A stretch of DNA of 64,000 nt from Alphaproteobacteria bacterium (GCA_031256515.1 JAIRQL010000100.1:122296-186295), one strand, 5' to 3'; shown: positions 20,793 to 32,301, counted from the stretch's first letter. Notes: generated by a model not told the origin, from the sequence alone. Program-made: numbers and translations.

Positions 20793-21149
20793 TTAAAAAT
20801 TACTCATAATATTCAAGAACTTTTCTATATCGTGTTTATTGCCAGCCATTTCAAAGGTTAGAAGAATGGGAGTTTTGTAGGTTTTTTGGATAATATTAGT
20901 AGCATTACAAAAAGAGCCACCCCAGTTTTTATTACCACTGCCAATTACTCCAATCATGTTTTTATGATTATTTTTAAGAAAAGTGGCAACCTCAAGTGGA
21001 AGCTCACCAATACCAGTAGTATAAGTAATAAGCACAAAATTTTCACTTATAACCTCACTACCAGTTTCTATTTTAAAAATGTTAGAAACATTAGATTTTT
21101 TTAAGAACTTTATAATGTTTCCGGTTTTAGAGGCATAAACTATAAGCAT
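20793..21149 (-). CDS. nrdI: Class Ib RNR flavodoxin-like activator NrdI
   Basis: MLIVYASKTGNIIKFLKK; TYTTGIGELPLEVATFL; VIGSGNKNWGGSFCNA. Confidence 0.88.
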   Translation of the reverse strand: MLIVYASKTGNIIKFLKKSNVSNIFKIETGSEVISENFVLITYTTGIGELPLEVATFLKNNHKNMIGVIGSGNKNWGGSFCNATNIIQKTYKTPILLTFEMAGNKHDIEKFLNIMSNF

Positions 21150-21160
21150 TGGTGGTTGCC

Positions 21161-22156
21161 TTAGAAATTAAAATCATCATCCGATAATTTATCAACATTA
21201 GTAGTTTTAATATAACCATTGCCTTTGGTAGAAAAGAAATCATGATTTTTAGTTTTAGTATCAAGACCTCTTAAAACCGAAGCATTAACATCATTAGCAT
21301 CAATGTTAAAATGAGGCTCTAATCCTAAATTCATTAAGGCTTTATCGGCATTATACTCTATAAAGGTTTTCACTTGATCGGCAAGGTTAATCTCTGTATA
21401 GATTTCCTTAGCATAAAGAAGCTCAATATCATAAAGATTTTTAAGCAAAAGAGCAGTTTCTTGGTGAGCTTGTTCTTGTTCTTCAGGAGTTAGCTTTATG
21501 AATAATTCTTGGGCAAGGATTCCCACATAAACACCATGAATAGATTCATCTCTAATAATTAAATTAATAATTTCACCAGAGGCTACTAGCTTACCTTGTC
21601 CTGCTAAATAAAGAGGATAGAAAAATCCTGAGTAGAAAAGGAAACTTTCTAAAAAAACCGAGGCAACCATCGCCATGTATAGGCTTTTATTGTCTTGGAT
21701 ATTATTATAAAATAAAGAAATTGTGCTTAATTTTCTTTGTAAAAGGTCATGATTTTTAACCCAAGTGAAAATTTCGTCAATTTCTTTACTATTACAAAGT
21801 GTAGAAAAAATAGAACTATAGCTTTTAGCATGCATATGTTCCATTGTTCCCATAAAACTTAAAATTGCTTTAGAATGGAGATTATCAACTGCTAAAGCGA
21901 TTTGAGGCATACCAATTGTACCTTGTTCGGTATCTAGTAAAGTAAGCCCTGCTAATACTTTGATATAAGAATCTTGTTCTTTAGCAGATAAAGTTCCCCA
22001 AGTTAGTTTATCGTCAGACAAAGGAATTTCTTCATCTATCCAAAATTGGCGAATATTTTGATTCCAAAAAAGAGTGGTAAAATTATCTTTAATATTATTC
22101 CAATTTACGGCATCTTTATTGAGGTTATTTTTCCTTAAATTGAACACGACAAACAT
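21161..22156 (-). CDS. nrdF: Ribonucleotide reductase class Ib beta subunit (start may be internal to ORF)
   Basis: AVNWNNIKDNFTTLFWNQNIRQFWIDEEIPLSDDKLTW; NrdB/NrdF metal ligands (MEHMHAKSY; RDESIHGVY). Confidence 0.93.
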   Translation of the reverse strand: MFVVFNLRKNNLNKDAVNWNNIKDNFTTLFWNQNIRQFWIDEEIPLSDDKLTWGTLSAKEQDSYIKVLAGLTLLDTEQGTIGMPQIALAVDNLHSKAILSFMGTMEHMHAKSYSSIFSTLCNSKEIDEIFTWVKNHDLLQRKLSTISLFYNNIQDNKSLYMAMVASVFLESFLFYSGFFYPLYLAGQGKLVASGEIINLIIRDESIHGVYVGILAQELFIKLTPEEQEQAHQETALLLKNLYDIELLYAKEIYTEINLADQVKTFIEYNADKALMNLGLEPHFNIDANDVNASVLRGLDTKTKNHDFFSTKGNGYIKTTNVDKLSDDDFNF

Positions 22157-24228
22157 TCCTCAATGGTTAAATTTTTGGTTCTTGTATAATAAAGGCTTTT
22201 TAGCCCTACCTTATGAGCATAAATATATAGCTTTGCTAAATCTCTAGTTGAATTTTGATTAGTTATATAAAGGATAGTACTAATACCTTGATCCACATGC
22301 TCTTGAATAGTAGCAATAAGATCTATAACTTTAAAATTATCCATATTATAAGCCGATTTATATAAAAAGAAATTACTTTTATCTAAAAAAGGCATTGGAT
22401 AATAAGTAGTAGAATTGGCATAAGTTCTAGTTTCAATGGCATCAACAATTGGTAATACCGAAGGTGTAGAATTTTGCAAGTAAGAAATACTTTGAGTTGG
22501 AGCAATAGCTAAGCGATAAGCATTATACATACCGTACTTTTTAACATCTTCTTTTAATTGTTGCCAATCATTAGCATTAGGAATATGGATACCATCAAAC
22601 AAAGGTTTTACCTTATCAGTTTTTGGTGAATAATCGTTATTTAAGTATTTTTCAAAATAAGTACCTTTGGCATACTCAGATTTTTCAAAATTCTTAAAAG
22701 TTTCACCTCTACTTTTAGCAATTTCCATACTAGCTTGAATAGAATAAAAATTAACGATCATAAAAAAAGTATTAGCGAAATCTTTAGCCTCGTTACTTTC
22801 GTAAGGGATAAGATTTTTAGTTAAATAACCATGCAAATTCATTGCCCCAAGTCCGATAGAATGATAGTTATTACTAGAAACCTCAATACTTGGAGCATTT
22901 TTTACTTGCGATAAATTACTCACCATACTTAAACTTTCGGTAGCGATTTTTACAGCCAAGTCAATATCTTTATTTTCCATAACATTAACAATGTTTAAAG
23001 AACCTAAAACACAAGAAACATCTTCACCGATTTTATCCATTTCATGGTAATCATTAATTTCTGAGGCAGATTGCAACTGAAAAATTTCGGTACAAAGGTT
23101 AGACATTTTAATTTTGCCAAGATCTTTAAGAGCATGAGCTTTGTTAGCAGTATCTGTATAAACTAAATAAGGATAGCCAGATTCAAATTGAGTTTTGGCA
23201 ATAGTGCTTAATAATTCACGGGCATCAAGTTTTTTCTTGCGAACATCGTTATGAGCTACTAATTTATCGTACATTTCACTCATGTCCATATCATCTAAAT
23301 GCTGACCGAAAGCCTTATAAACTGTTAGGGGATAAAAAACATAAAAATCGGTATTATCACGAGCAATCTCAAAAAATTTACTAGGTACGGTGATTCCAAG
23401 AGAAAGCGACTGAATACGGCTTTTTTCATCGGCATTAATTTTTTTAGTATCAAGAAAGTCTTCTATATCCGCATGGAAAATATTTAAATAACCAGCTCCA
23501 GCACCTTTTCTTTGCCCCATTTGGTCGGCATAGTTAAAGCTATCTTCTAAAAGTTTTAATACTGGTAAAACACCTTTAGAAACATTTTGAACCTCTTTAA
23601 TACTTTCACCTCTAGCTCTAAGTTTAGAAAGATTTAAAGCTACTCCGCCACCAATTTTAGATAAATACATAGCGGTAGACATATTAAAGGTAATACTATT
23701 TAAAGAATCGTCCATTTCTAATAAAAAGCAAGAAACTAACTCACCTCTTCTTTTTTTACCAGAGTTTAAAAAAGTTGGGGTAGCTGGCTGATAGTATTGT
23801 TTAATTAAAATTTTACATAAATTATATAAAAACTCTTCATTGCCATTAGCTAAATGTAAAGCTACAGCGAGTAGTCTATCCTCATAGGTTTCTAAATAGG
23901 TATTTTTATCGTCAGTTTTTAAAGAGTAATCACGATAAAATTTTGAAGCACTCATAAAAGAAGCAAATTGAAAATCTTCTTGTTTTAAAATATCATAGGC
24001 TTTTTGGATTTGCTTGGCAGTATATAGTTTATAGAAATCCTCATAAAAGTTATTATCAATAAGATATTGAATTTTATCATTAATGCTATTAAATTTTAAG
24101 GTTTTAGAATTTACTTCGGCTAAGTAATCAGCAAGGGCTTCTTTATCTTTATTTAGTTGAAAAAAGCCATCTTTTTCAGTGATAATCTGAGAATTCAAAT
24201 TAAGATAACTAGCCATATTATAATACAT
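22135..24228 (-). CDS. nrdE: Ribonucleotide reductase class Ib alpha subunit
   Basis: FLNSGKKRRGELVSCFLLEMDDSLNSI; LSKIGGGVALNLSKLRARG; C-terminal CLSC. Confidence 0.94.
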   Translation of the reverse strand: MYYNMASYLNLNSQIITEKDGFFQLNKDKEALADYLAEVNSKTLKFNSINDKIQYLIDNNFYEDFYKLYTAKQIQKAYDILKQEDFQFASFMSASKFYRDYSLKTDDKNTYLETYEDRLLAVALHLANGNEEFLYNLCKILIKQYYQPATPTFLNSGKKRRGELVSCFLLEMDDSLNSITFNMSTAMYLSKIGGGVALNLSKLRARGESIKEVQNVSKGVLPVLKLLEDSFNYADQMGQRKGAGAGYLNIFHADIEDFLDTKKINADEKSRIQSLSLGITVPSKFFEIARDNTDFYVFYPLTVYKAFGQHLDDMDMSEMYDKLVAHNDVRKKKLDARELLSTIAKTQFESGYPYLVYTDTANKAHALKDLGKIKMSNLCTEIFQLQSASEINDYHEMDKIGEDVSCVLGSLNIVNVMENKDIDLAVKIATESLSMVSNLSQVKNAPSIEVSSNNYHSIGLGAMNLHGYLTKNLIPYESNEAKDFANTFFMIVNFYSIQASMEIAKSRGETFKNFEKSEYAKGTYFEKYLNNDYSPKTDKVKPLFDGIHIPNANDWQQLKEDVKKYGMYNAYRLAIAPTQSISYLQNSTPSVLPIVDAIETRTYANSTTYYPMPFLDKSNFFLYKSAYNMDNFKVIDLIATIQEHVDQGISTILYITNQNSTRDLAKLYIYAHKVGLKSLYYTRTKNLTIEECLSCSI

Positions 24229-24486
24229 CCAATAATGTTTTTTTTATCTAGAGACAACAAACTAACCTAATAAATAATATCTACTAAGTTCTTGTTTAAA
24301 GAAAATAAAAGTTAATTTTTTCTTAACTAAATTTTAAATATCAATATGAAATTTGTCAACGAATTTTTATAAATTTTTACAACTCAAGGCAAGGACTTAC
24401 CTAGCCTCAAGTCTGTTCTTAAATGTTCTATATGTGGCTATTTTTTATGTGATTTTACAATATACTAAGTATACTTAATGTTTGTT

Positions 24487-25140
24487 TTATAGTGTTTCTA
24501 ACATATTTTTAATAGGAGCAAAAGTTTTGCGATGAAATGGAGTAATTCCATATTTATTTATAGCTTCTAAATGCTGTTTTGTACCATATCCAGCATTTTT
24601 CTCCCAAAAATAGTAAGGAAATTCTTCGGCAAGTTGTTTCATTAGGTTGTCTCTATATACTTTAGCAATTATAGAGGCAGCTGCTATTGATAGGCTTTTA
24701 TTATCACCATCTATAACAGCAAAAGAAGGAATGTTGGCATTAAAACTTTTATTGCCATCTATAATTAAAAACTTAGGGTTGATTTCACTTAAAAGTTGAG
24801 TACAAGCATTATTCATACAACATAGGGATGCTTGCAGAATATTGATTTTATCAATGGTGGCTACATCAACCTCAGCTACTTTATAATGGGAATAATTTTT
24901 AATTTGTAAGGCTAAAACTTCTCTTTTTTTTGGGGATAATTTTTTAGAATCGGTTATTTGTAATAGTAGTTCATTAGGAGTATTTGCTTTTAAGCATAAA
25001 CAACAGGCAACCACAGGACCAGCTAAACAGCCTCTGCCAACTTCGTCGGTTCCAGCAACTAGAGCAAAGCTAGAATTATAAAAAAGTGAAGGGATTTGAT
25101 GGTCTGCTAAAATTTTTGTTTCAATATCAAAATTACTCAT
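24487..25140 (-). CDS. rnhB: Ribonuclease HII
   Basis: VAGTDEVGRGCLAGPVVACC; ITDSKKLSPKKRE; SIIAKVYRD. Confidence 0.96.
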   Translation of the reverse strand: MSNFDIETKILADHQIPSLFYNSSFALVAGTDEVGRGCLAGPVVACCLCLKANTPNELLLQITDSKKLSPKKREVLALQIKNYSHYKVAEVDVATIDKINILQASLCCMNNACTQLLSEINPKFLIIDGNKSFNANIPSFAVIDGDNKSLSIAAASIIAKVYRDNLMKQLAEEFPYYFWEKNAGYGTKQHLEAINKYGITPFHRKTFAPIKNMLETL

Positions 25141-25193
25141 ATAAGATACTCTATTATGCTATACTATATAAGTAATAATTTAAAGGGTACTTA

Positions 25194-26579
25194 ATGTCAA
25201 AACAAAAGATGAGTTGGGATAAACTTCTTAGTCCGCAAAGAGTAGATACACCGATAAGTAGTGTTGAGGGTGAAAAACTAAGAAGTCCTTATTTAGTAGA
25301 TGTGGATAGAATGATTTACTCTTCACATTTTAGAACTTTGCAAGATAAAACCCAAGTGTATCCACTGGCAAAAAGTGATTATGTAAGAACAAGATTAACT
25401 CACTCACTAGAGGTAGGAGGGGTAGGAAGATCGTTAGGTTTTGCTGTAGGTGAATATATAATAAATAAATATAAATTAAAAAATATCACAGTTCATGATA
25501 TTGGTTATATTTTACAAGCAGTGGGGTTAGCTCATGATATTGGTAATCCACCATTTGGTCATTTAGGTGAGGAATCTATTAAAGAGTTTTTTAAAGAAAG
25601 AAAAGAAAAGCTCTTACAAAAAATTACCGAAGAGCAATATAATAATCTAATTTCGTTTGACGGTAATTCGCAAGGATTTAGAATTATTACTAATCTTGCT
25701 GGATGGGATGCTCAAGGGGGATTCCGTTTAACTTATGCTACCTTAGCAGCATTTTGTAAATATCCTAGAAGTTTTGTTGATGCAGATGTATTAAATAAAT
25801 ATAAAGAAGAAAATAATTTAGAATATGTGGTTGGTGGTTCTAAAAGTGGAATCTTTTTAAGTGAAAAAGAAATTTTTGATGGTGTTGCCAGTGAAGTTGG
25901 CTTAATTAGATTAATAGAAGGGCAAAGTATATTTTTTAGGCATCCATTGGCTTTTTTATTAGAAAGTGCTGACGATATTTGTTATTGTGTTGCTGATATT
26001 GAAGATGCTTTTTTTATAAACTTAATTTCTTTAAAAGAAGCAGAATCTTTATTAGCTCCAATAGCTAGAAGTCCTAACAAATATGAGGGGGATGCTCGTA
26101 AAAGAACTTCAGAGCTAAGAACTCAGCCTTTTTATAAAAAAATGGATGATCGTAAAAAAATAGAATGGTTAAGAGGTAAAGCTATCAGTAATTTAATTGA
26201 GGCAACTAAAGATATTTTTATTGAGAATGAAGAATTAATTCTTAAAGGTGAATTTAATAATGAGCTTTTAAAACTTACAATCTTTGCCGAAGAAATTAAA
26301 GAATGTAAAAGTTTCGCTCAAACTCATATTTATTCTTCGCACGATAAAACTAGTGGTGAAATTACTGGGATTGAAGCAATTACTGGTGTAATGATTGAAC
26401 TTTGTAATATGATAGATAACTTTAGCCACCCTAAATCTGTTCGTATTAATAGGTTATTAAATAGAAAACTAGACCCTAAAAAATCTTATTACGAGAATCT
26501 GGTAAGTGTAGTTGATATAATCTCAGAATTTACCGATAGAAATATCCTAGCTTTCTTAAAAGTTTTAAAAGGAACTTAG
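25194..26579 (+). CDS. dgt: Deoxyguanosinetriphosphate triphosphohydrolase-like protein (HD domain)
   Basis: FRTLQDKTQVYPL; RTRLTHSLEVG; AVGLAHDIGNPPFGHLGE. Confidence 0.92.
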   Translation: MSKQKMSWDKLLSPQRVDTPISSVEGEKLRSPYLVDVDRMIYSSHFRTLQDKTQVYPLAKSDYVRTRLTHSLEVGGVGRSLGFAVGEYIINKYKLKNITVHDIGYILQAVGLAHDIGNPPFGHLGEESIKEFFKERKEKLLQKITEEQYNNLISFDGNSQGFRIITNLAGWDAQGGFRLTYATLAAFCKYPRSFVDADVLNKYKEENNLEYVVGGSKSGIFLSEKEIFDGVASEVGLIRLIEGQSIFFRHPLAFLLESADDICYCVADIEDAFFINLISLKEAESLLAPIARSPNKYEGDARKRTSELRTQPFYKKMDDRKKIEWLRGKAISNLIEATKDIFIENEELILKGEFNNELLKLTIFAEEIKECKSFAQTHIYSSHDKTSGEITGIEAITGVMIELCNMIDNFSHPKSVRINRLLNRKLDPKKSYYENLVSVVDIISEFTDRNILAFLKVLKGT

Positions 26580-26584
26580 CCAAA

Positions 26585-27562
26585 TTAGGCTAGGTGTTTA
26601 TCTAAACAAGATTTATTTATTTCTTCAACCTGAATTGTAGAATGTTCTATATGAAATTTACTTCTTAAAGCATTTTTAATGTTTTCAATAACATCATGAT
26701 AAGAAGAATTTTTACTAATTACTGCATGTAAAGTAATAATATTTTCTTCCTCGTTAAGCATCCACAAATGAATATGATGAATATCTAGGACTCCTTCAAC
26801 ATTTTTTTCAAGATAAGTTTCAATCTCACCACTATGAATATCTTTAGGGGCAGATTCCATTAAAATATTGATGGAGGAAAATATAATTTTAAAAGCATTA
26901 TTAGATATTAAAAAAACCATTAGTAAAGACAAAAGAGGGTCAACAATATACCATCCAGTATAATATATGGTAATACCAGCTATAATAACAAAAACTGAGC
27001 CTAAGGCATCTGATAAAAAGTGTAAAATATTACTTTCCATTAAAAGATTTTTAGAGTTAGGTTTTTCTAGCTTTTCTTGTTTTTTTTGATTTTTAGATTC
27101 AGTTCTTCTAAAAATATACATTACTAAAAGATTAATTAATAACCCAGCAACAGCTACTGGCAACATTAATTTAGGATTTACAGGAGTAGGATGTAAAAAT
27201 CTTAATACAGCTTCATAAACAATGTAAACACAAACTATAATTAAGAATATGGAATTGAGTAGGCTTAAAATTATTTCAAAGCGAGAATATCCATAAGTTT
27301 TTTCTTTATTATTAGATTTTTGAGATATATGCAAGCCGATATAAACAAAAGTTAAAGAAACAAAGTCAGTTAGCATATGCAGAGCATCTGCCATTAAAGC
27401 CAGCGAGCTACTTAAATAACCTCCAACGAATTCTATAATCGTAAAAACAAACACCAAGAACATAGCCAATAGAGTAGTTCTTTGCATAGCTTTTTTATCA
27501 TAATGCTTGTTATGTCGTGGTCCAAAGGTATGCTTGTGTGAATGAGAGTGAGAATGAGGCAT
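26585..27562 (-). CDS. Cation diffusion facilitator (CzcD/ZitB-like)
   Basis: His-rich N-terminus HSHSHSHKHTFG; ALMADALHMLTDFVSL; HIHHLWML-type C-terminus. Confidence 0.92.
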   Translation of the reverse strand: MPHSHSHSHKHTFGPRHNKHYDKKAMQRTTLLAMFLVFVFTIIEFVGGYLSSSLALMADALHMLTDFVSLTFVYIGLHISQKSNNKEKTYGYSRFEIILSLLNSIFLIIVCVYIVYEAVLRFLHPTPVNPKLMLPVAVAGLLINLLVMYIFRRTESKNQKKQEKLEKPNSKNLLMESNILHFLSDALGSVFVIIAGITIYYTGWYIVDPLLSLLMVFLISNNAFKIIFSSINILMESAPKDIHSGEIETYLEKNVEGVLDIHHIHLWMLNEEENIITLHAVISKNSSYHDVIENIKNALRSKFHIEHSTIQVEEINKSCLDKHLA

Positions 27563-27588
27563 ATCTTTAATCCTTATATTATAATGTA

Positions 27589-29400
27589 TTAATCGCTATC
27601 AGTTTTTAAAACTTCAATAAAGGCTGATTGCGGAATTTCTACTTTACCAAATTGTCGCATTCTTTTTTTACCTTCTTTTTGTTTTTCAAGAAGTTTTCTT
27701 TTTCTGGTTATATCACCACCATAACATTTAGCGGTTACATCTTTTCTAAAAGCTGAAATAGTTTCACGAGCTATAATCTTTCCGCCAATAGCAGCTTGTA
27801 TAGGGATTTGAAACATTTGTCTTGGGATTAACTCTTTAAGTTTTTCACAAATTACTCTGCCTTTTTTCTCAGAGTTAGATCTATGAACGATAAAAGATAG
27901 AGCATCAACATTTTCAGAATTTACTAAAATGCTAACTTTTACTAAATCGCCAGAAATAAAAGAAGACATTTCATAATCAAAACTAGCATAACCCTTAGAA
28001 ATAGATTTTAAACGATCGTAAAAATCAAAAACCACCTCATTAAGTGGTAATTCGTAAACTAAGATAGCTCTTTTATCTAGCCAACTTAAACTTAACTGTT
28101 TACCACGACGACTAGAACATAGTTGTAAAATAGCTCCAAGATATTCTTCAGGAACAATAAGAGTAGCTTTAATCCAAGGTTCTTTAATATCTTTAATTAA
28201 ATGTGGCTCTGGCATATCTGTAGGCGAATGGATACTTTTTTGTTCACCATCACTTAATTCAATTTGATATTCCACACTTGGGGCAGTAGTGATTAATTCT
28301 ATATTAAATTCACGGGTAAGTCTTTCTTGGATAATTTCTAGATGTAGCAATCCTAAAAAACCACAGCGAAAACCAAATCCTAAAGCCGAAGAGTTTTCAA
28401 CTTCAAAAGAAAAGCTGGCATCGTTAAGATGAAGTTTTTCTAAAGCATCTTTAAGGTCGGGATACTCAGAGGCATCTATAGGAAAAATCCCCGAAAATAC
28501 TACGGGGGTAGAAGGTTTAAAACCTGATAAAGGATTCTCAGTAGGATTTTGTACTTCTGTTATGGTATCACCAACTTTTGTATCCTTAACTGCTTTAATA
28601 TTACCAGTTAAATATCCAATTTCACCAGGAAAAAGCCCTTCAGATTTATTAATTTTTGGAGTAAAAAACCCTACTTGGTCTACTAAAAATTCTGTATCAT
28701 TAGACATAGTTTTTATTTTCATACCTTTTTTAATAGAGCCTTCATAAACTCTAATTAAAATAATAACTCCAAGATAAGGGTCATACCAGCTATCTACAAG
28801 GAGGGCTTTTAATGGTTTATCTGCAAGAGCTACATCACCCTTAGGTGATGGTAATTTTTCAACAATAGCCTCTAGTAAATTTTCAATACCTAAACCTGTT
28901 TTAGCAGATATAAAAAGAGAATCACTAGTATCTAACCCGATAACTTCTTCAATTTGTTTTTTAATTTTTTCAGGGTCAGCAGCGGGGAGGTCTATTTTAT
29001 TAAGTACTGGGATAATTTCATGATTATTATCAATTGCCATATAAACATTAGCTAGGGTTTGGGCTTCTATCCCTTGCGAAGCATCTACAACAAGGAGTGA
29101 GCCTTCACAAGCAGCAAGAGAACGACTAACCTCATAGGTAAAATCCACATGCCCTGGTGTATCCATAAGATTAAGTTCGTAAGTATTACCGTCTTTAGCT
29201 TTGTAATTTAGCCTTACAGTTTGGGCTTTAATGGTAATACCTCGTTCTCTTTCAATATCCATAGAATCTAAAACTTGAGCTTTCATTTCTCTATCTTCAA
29301 GCCCGCCACAAAATTGAATTAAGCGATCGGCAAGGGTAGATTTACCATGATCTATATGGGCTATGATAGAAAAGTTCCGAATTTTTGTAATATCTTGCAT
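27589..29400 (-). CDS. lepA: Elongation factor 4 (LepA); start at M20 of the ORF
   Basis: [50 protein letters not shown]. Confidence 0.97.
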   Translation of the reverse strand: MQDITKIRNFSIIAHIDHGKSTLADRLIQFCGGLEDREMKAQVLDSMDIERERGITIKAQTVRLNYKAKDGNTYELNLMDTPGHVDFTYEVSRSLAACEGSLLVVDASQGIEAQTLANVYMAIDNNHEIIPVLNKIDLPAADPEKIKKQIEEVIGLDTSDSLFISAKTGLGIENLLEAIVEKLPSPKGDVALADKPLKALLVDSWYDPYLGVIILIRVYEGSIKKGMKIKTMSNDTEFLVDQVGFFTPKINKSEGLFPGEIGYLTGNIKAVKDTKVGDTITEVQNPTENPLSGFKPSTPVVFSGIFPIDASEYPDLKDALEKLHLNDASFSFEVENSSALGFGFRCGFLGLLHLEIIQERLTREFNIELITTAPSVEYQIELSDGEQKSIHSPTDMPEPHLIKDIKEPWIKATLIVPEEYLGAILQLCSSRRGKQLSLSWLDKRAILVYELPLNEVVFDFYDRLKSISKGYASFDYEMSSFISGDLVKVSILVNSENVDALSFIVHRSNSEKKGRVICEKLKELIPRQMFQIPIQAAIGGKIIARETISAFRKDVTAKCYGGDITRKRKLLEKQKEGKKRMRQFGKVEIPQSAFIEVLKTDSD

Positions 29401-29471
29401 AATAGTATAGTTTTTGTCTATAATGATTGAATAATGAGTTTTAAAATAATATAGCATAGAGTTAAGGAATT

Positions 29472-31088
29472 ATGGAAATAAAAAAAATTGCAGTTCAACA
29501 TTTTTCTAATCAAAAACCTGGCACTTCGGGGTTACGGAAAAAAACTAAAGAATTTATGCAGCCTTTTTATGTGGAATCTTATATGCAGGCAGTATTTAAT
29601 GCGATTAATGTTAAAGATAAAACTTTTGTGATTGGTGGTGATGGTCGTTATTATAATTCTATTGCCTTACAAAAAATTATTGCAATTGCAATTGCTAACG
29701 GAGCTAAAAAAATATATGTAGCTCAAAATGGGATTCTTTGCACTCCAGCTATTTCTAATTTTATTCTACAAAAAAAGTTAGACTTTGGAGTTATGCTTTC
29801 GGCCAGCCATAATCCAGCTGGAGTAAATGGCGATTTTGGTATCAAGGTGAATACTTCTAATGGAGCTCCTGCTAGTGTGGATATTACCACAAAAATATAT
29901 GAAGAAACTTTAAAAATCACAGAGTTTTTTATCTTAGATAACCTAACAATAGATACAGCGAGTCTTAATACTTTTAAAATATTAAATACTGAAATAGAAG
30001 TTTTTAATAGTGTCTTAGACTATGCCAACAAAATGGAGGAAATTTTTGATTTTGTTGCAATTAAGAATCTTTTATCCTCTAGATACAATATAGCTTTTAA
30101 TGGATTTAGTGGTTCTACAGGAATTTTTGCCGAAGAAATTTTTGGCAATCGTTTAGGTGTTAATAAAAAATATCTTCTAAATACAGAATCTAAAGAAGAT
30201 TTCGGCGGGCTTGTTCCAGACCCTAACCCAACAACAGCAGCTGACTATATTAACTATGTAAAATTGCAACAGGATATATCTTTAGGGCTAGCCTGCGATG
30301 CTGATGGTGATAGAAATATGCTGTTTTCTAAAAAATATAATTTAGAGCCATCAGATAGTATTGCTATTATTTTAAAATATTCTCATTTGGTTGACTATTA
30401 TAAAGGTAAAGTTTATGGGGTGGCAAGATCTAAGCCAACCTCTAAAGCTCTTGATTTTGTAGCAAAAAAAATGAATGTAGATTGTTATAGTACTCCAACA
30501 GGATGGAAGTTTTTTGGAAGTTTATTAGAAGCTAAAAAAATTACTTTCTGTGCAGAAGAAAGTTATGGTACTGGTTCAAACCACAGTGCAGAAAAAGATG
30601 GTATTTGGGCTTTATTATTTTGGTTGCATATTATTGCTAAATCTCATAAAACCTTTGATGAAATCTTAGAAGAATTTTGGGTAGAATACGGTAGAGTTTA
30701 TTTTACTCGCCACGATTTAGAGAATTTAGAAGAAAATTTTTCCAAAAATTTGGTAGCTAATCTTGAAAATAATGCTAGAGCTAATTTAGGCAAAACTTTT
30801 TTTGGCAATTTTAAAGTAGAAAATGTTGAGAATTTTTCTTATACCGATATTATCACTGGCGAGAGTGTTTCTAATCAAGGTTTGATTATTACATTTAATA
30901 ATAATGCTGAAGTTATGGTAAGAATATCTGGGACAGGTACAGACGGAGCTACCATTCGTTTATATTTAAGCAAATATGAAGAAGATTTAAAATTAATTTA
31001 TTTAGAAAAATCTACATATTTACAAGATTTTGTTAAGGCCTTATATAGCCTTATGGAGGCTGAAATTAAACCATCAGTTATAGTTTAA
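29472..31088 (+). CDS. pgm: Alpha-D-glucose phosphate-specific phosphoglucomutase
   Basis: KPGTSGLRKKTKEF; MLSASHNPAGVNGDFGIK; CDADGDRNM. Confidence 0.92.
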   Translation: MEIKKIAVQHFSNQKPGTSGLRKKTKEFMQPFYVESYMQAVFNAINVKDKTFVIGGDGRYYNSIALQKIIAIAIANGAKKIYVAQNGILCTPAISNFILQKKLDFGVMLSASHNPAGVNGDFGIKVNTSNGAPASVDITTKIYEETLKITEFFILDNLTIDTASLNTFKILNTEIEVFNSVLDYANKMEEIFDFVAIKNLLSSRYNIAFNGFSGSTGIFAEEIFGNRLGVNKKYLLNTESKEDFGGLVPDPNPTTAADYINYVKLQQDISLGLACDADGDRNMLFSKKYNLEPSDSIAIILKYSHLVDYYKGKVYGVARSKPTSKALDFVAKKMNVDCYSTPTGWKFFGSLLEAKKITFCAEESYGTGSNHSAEKDGIWALLFWLHIIAKSHKTFDEILEEFWVEYGRVYFTRHDLENLEENFSKNLVANLENNARANLGKTFFGNFKVENVENFSYTDIITGESVSNQGLIITFNNNAEVMVRISGTGTDGATIRLYLSKYEEDLKLIYLEKSTYLQDFVKALYSLMEAEIKPSVIV

Positions 31089-31970
31089 TTTTTGTAGCTT
31101 TTTTGCCGATTTTACCACATTAGACATTAAAAACATAATGGTTAAAAGTCCAACCCCTTTAGGAACAGGTGTTATATGTTTTACTAAAGGGAGGGCAGAT
31201 TCCATATTAACATCACCAACAATTTTAGAAATACCATCAATATTAACTTTATTAATTCCAACATCTACAACTACAGCATTTTCTTTTATGTGCGAAGCAT
31301 TAATAAAATTAGCTCTGCCAACCGCAGATACTAAAATATCAGCTTGCTTACAGATTTCTTCTAAATTTGTAGTTTTAGAATGAGCAACAGTTATAGTTGC
31401 ATTACTATTAAGTAATAGCTGAGCCATAGGTAAACCCACAAGGTTAGAACGACCGACCACAACCGCATGTTTACCAGCTAAATCGTTGCCTAAGAGAGTT
31501 TTAATAATATGCAAACAGCCAAGAGGAGTACAAGGAATCATCCCATCTTGATTTTGAGTAGCCAGATAACCAATGTTAATAGGATTAAGTCCGTCTATAT
31601 CTTTTTGTGGTGATATGGAATTAAGAATTTTGGTTGTATCCATATGTTTAGGCAAAGGTAATTGGGTAATCATACCATGAACTTGTTCGTCTTGATTGAG
31701 TTCTGTGATTAAATCAAGTAGCTCACTTTCTGAGGTATTTTCATCTAAATGATACATATTATTTTTAATACCAAGAGCCATTGCTTTTTTATGTTTATTT
31801 TTAACATAAATCATGGAAGCAGGATTTTCTCCAACTAAAATAGTGGCAAAAGTAGGAGTGATATCCTGAGAAATTAAATTTTGTACCTCAATTTGTAGTT
31901 TTTCTTCTAAAGCAATGGCGATTTGCTTACAATCAACAATCTTATTATTATTCATGTTTGCTTCTCTCAT
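31074..31970 (-). CDS. folD: Methylenetetrahydrofolate dehydrogenase/cyclohydrolase
   Basis: YVKNKHKKAMALGI; PQKDIDGLNPINIG; VVVGRSNLVGLPMAQLLL. Confidence 0.96.
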   Translation of the reverse strand: MREANMNNNKIVDCKQIAIALEEKLQIEVQNLISQDITPTFATILVGENPASMIYVKNKHKKAMALGIKNNMYHLDENTSESELLDLITELNQDEQVHGMITQLPLPKHMDTTKILNSISPQKDIDGLNPINIGYLATQNQDGMIPCTPLGCLHIIKTLLGNDLAGKHAVVVGRSNLVGLPMAQLLLNSNATITVAHSKTTNLEEICKQADILVSAVGRANFINASHIKENAVVVDVGINKVNIDGISKIVGDVNMESALPLVKHITPVPKGVGLLTIMFLMSNVVKSAKKLQKLNYN

Positions 31971-32301
31971 TAGGACATAGATATTGTAAAATCTTTTCCT
32001 GAATTATATTTATAGAATTATTTTTAATTTTTATGGTTTTAAAAGGCATACTTTCCCCTTGCTCTAGAGATAGCTGATTTTTAGAAGTATTGAAAATTTT
32101 TGATAAGTAAGATAGTAGTTCTTTATTAGCTTTGAATTCTTTAGCGACCTCTTTAATTTTTACCTTTAAATAATATTTATTATTATACTCAAGTATTTCT
32201 ACCACACTATTTTCTTGAGAATTAGGAACTATTTTTACAAACAACAAAACATCATTATTAGTTTGTTTTATTATTTGTAAGATATTTGTCTTAGAAGTCA
32301 A
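31948..32301 (-). CDS. DUF167 (YggU) family protein
   Basis: FVKIVPNSQENSVVE...YYLKVKIKEVAKEFKANKELLSYLSKIFNTSKNQLSLEQGE. Confidence 0.85.
   Translation of the reverse strand: MTSKTNILQIIKQTNNDVLLFVKIVPNSQENSVVEILEYNNKYYLKVKIKEVAKEFKANKELLSYLSKIFNTSKNQLSLEQGESMPFKTIKIKNNSINIIQEKILQYLCPNERSKHE

Noticed and set aside
24229-24486. Possible riboswitch or palindromic element upstream of nrdE
   Set aside because: CTCAAGGC/GCCTCAAG arms do not pair cleanly and lack the family centre or spacers; no known riboswitch motif recognised.
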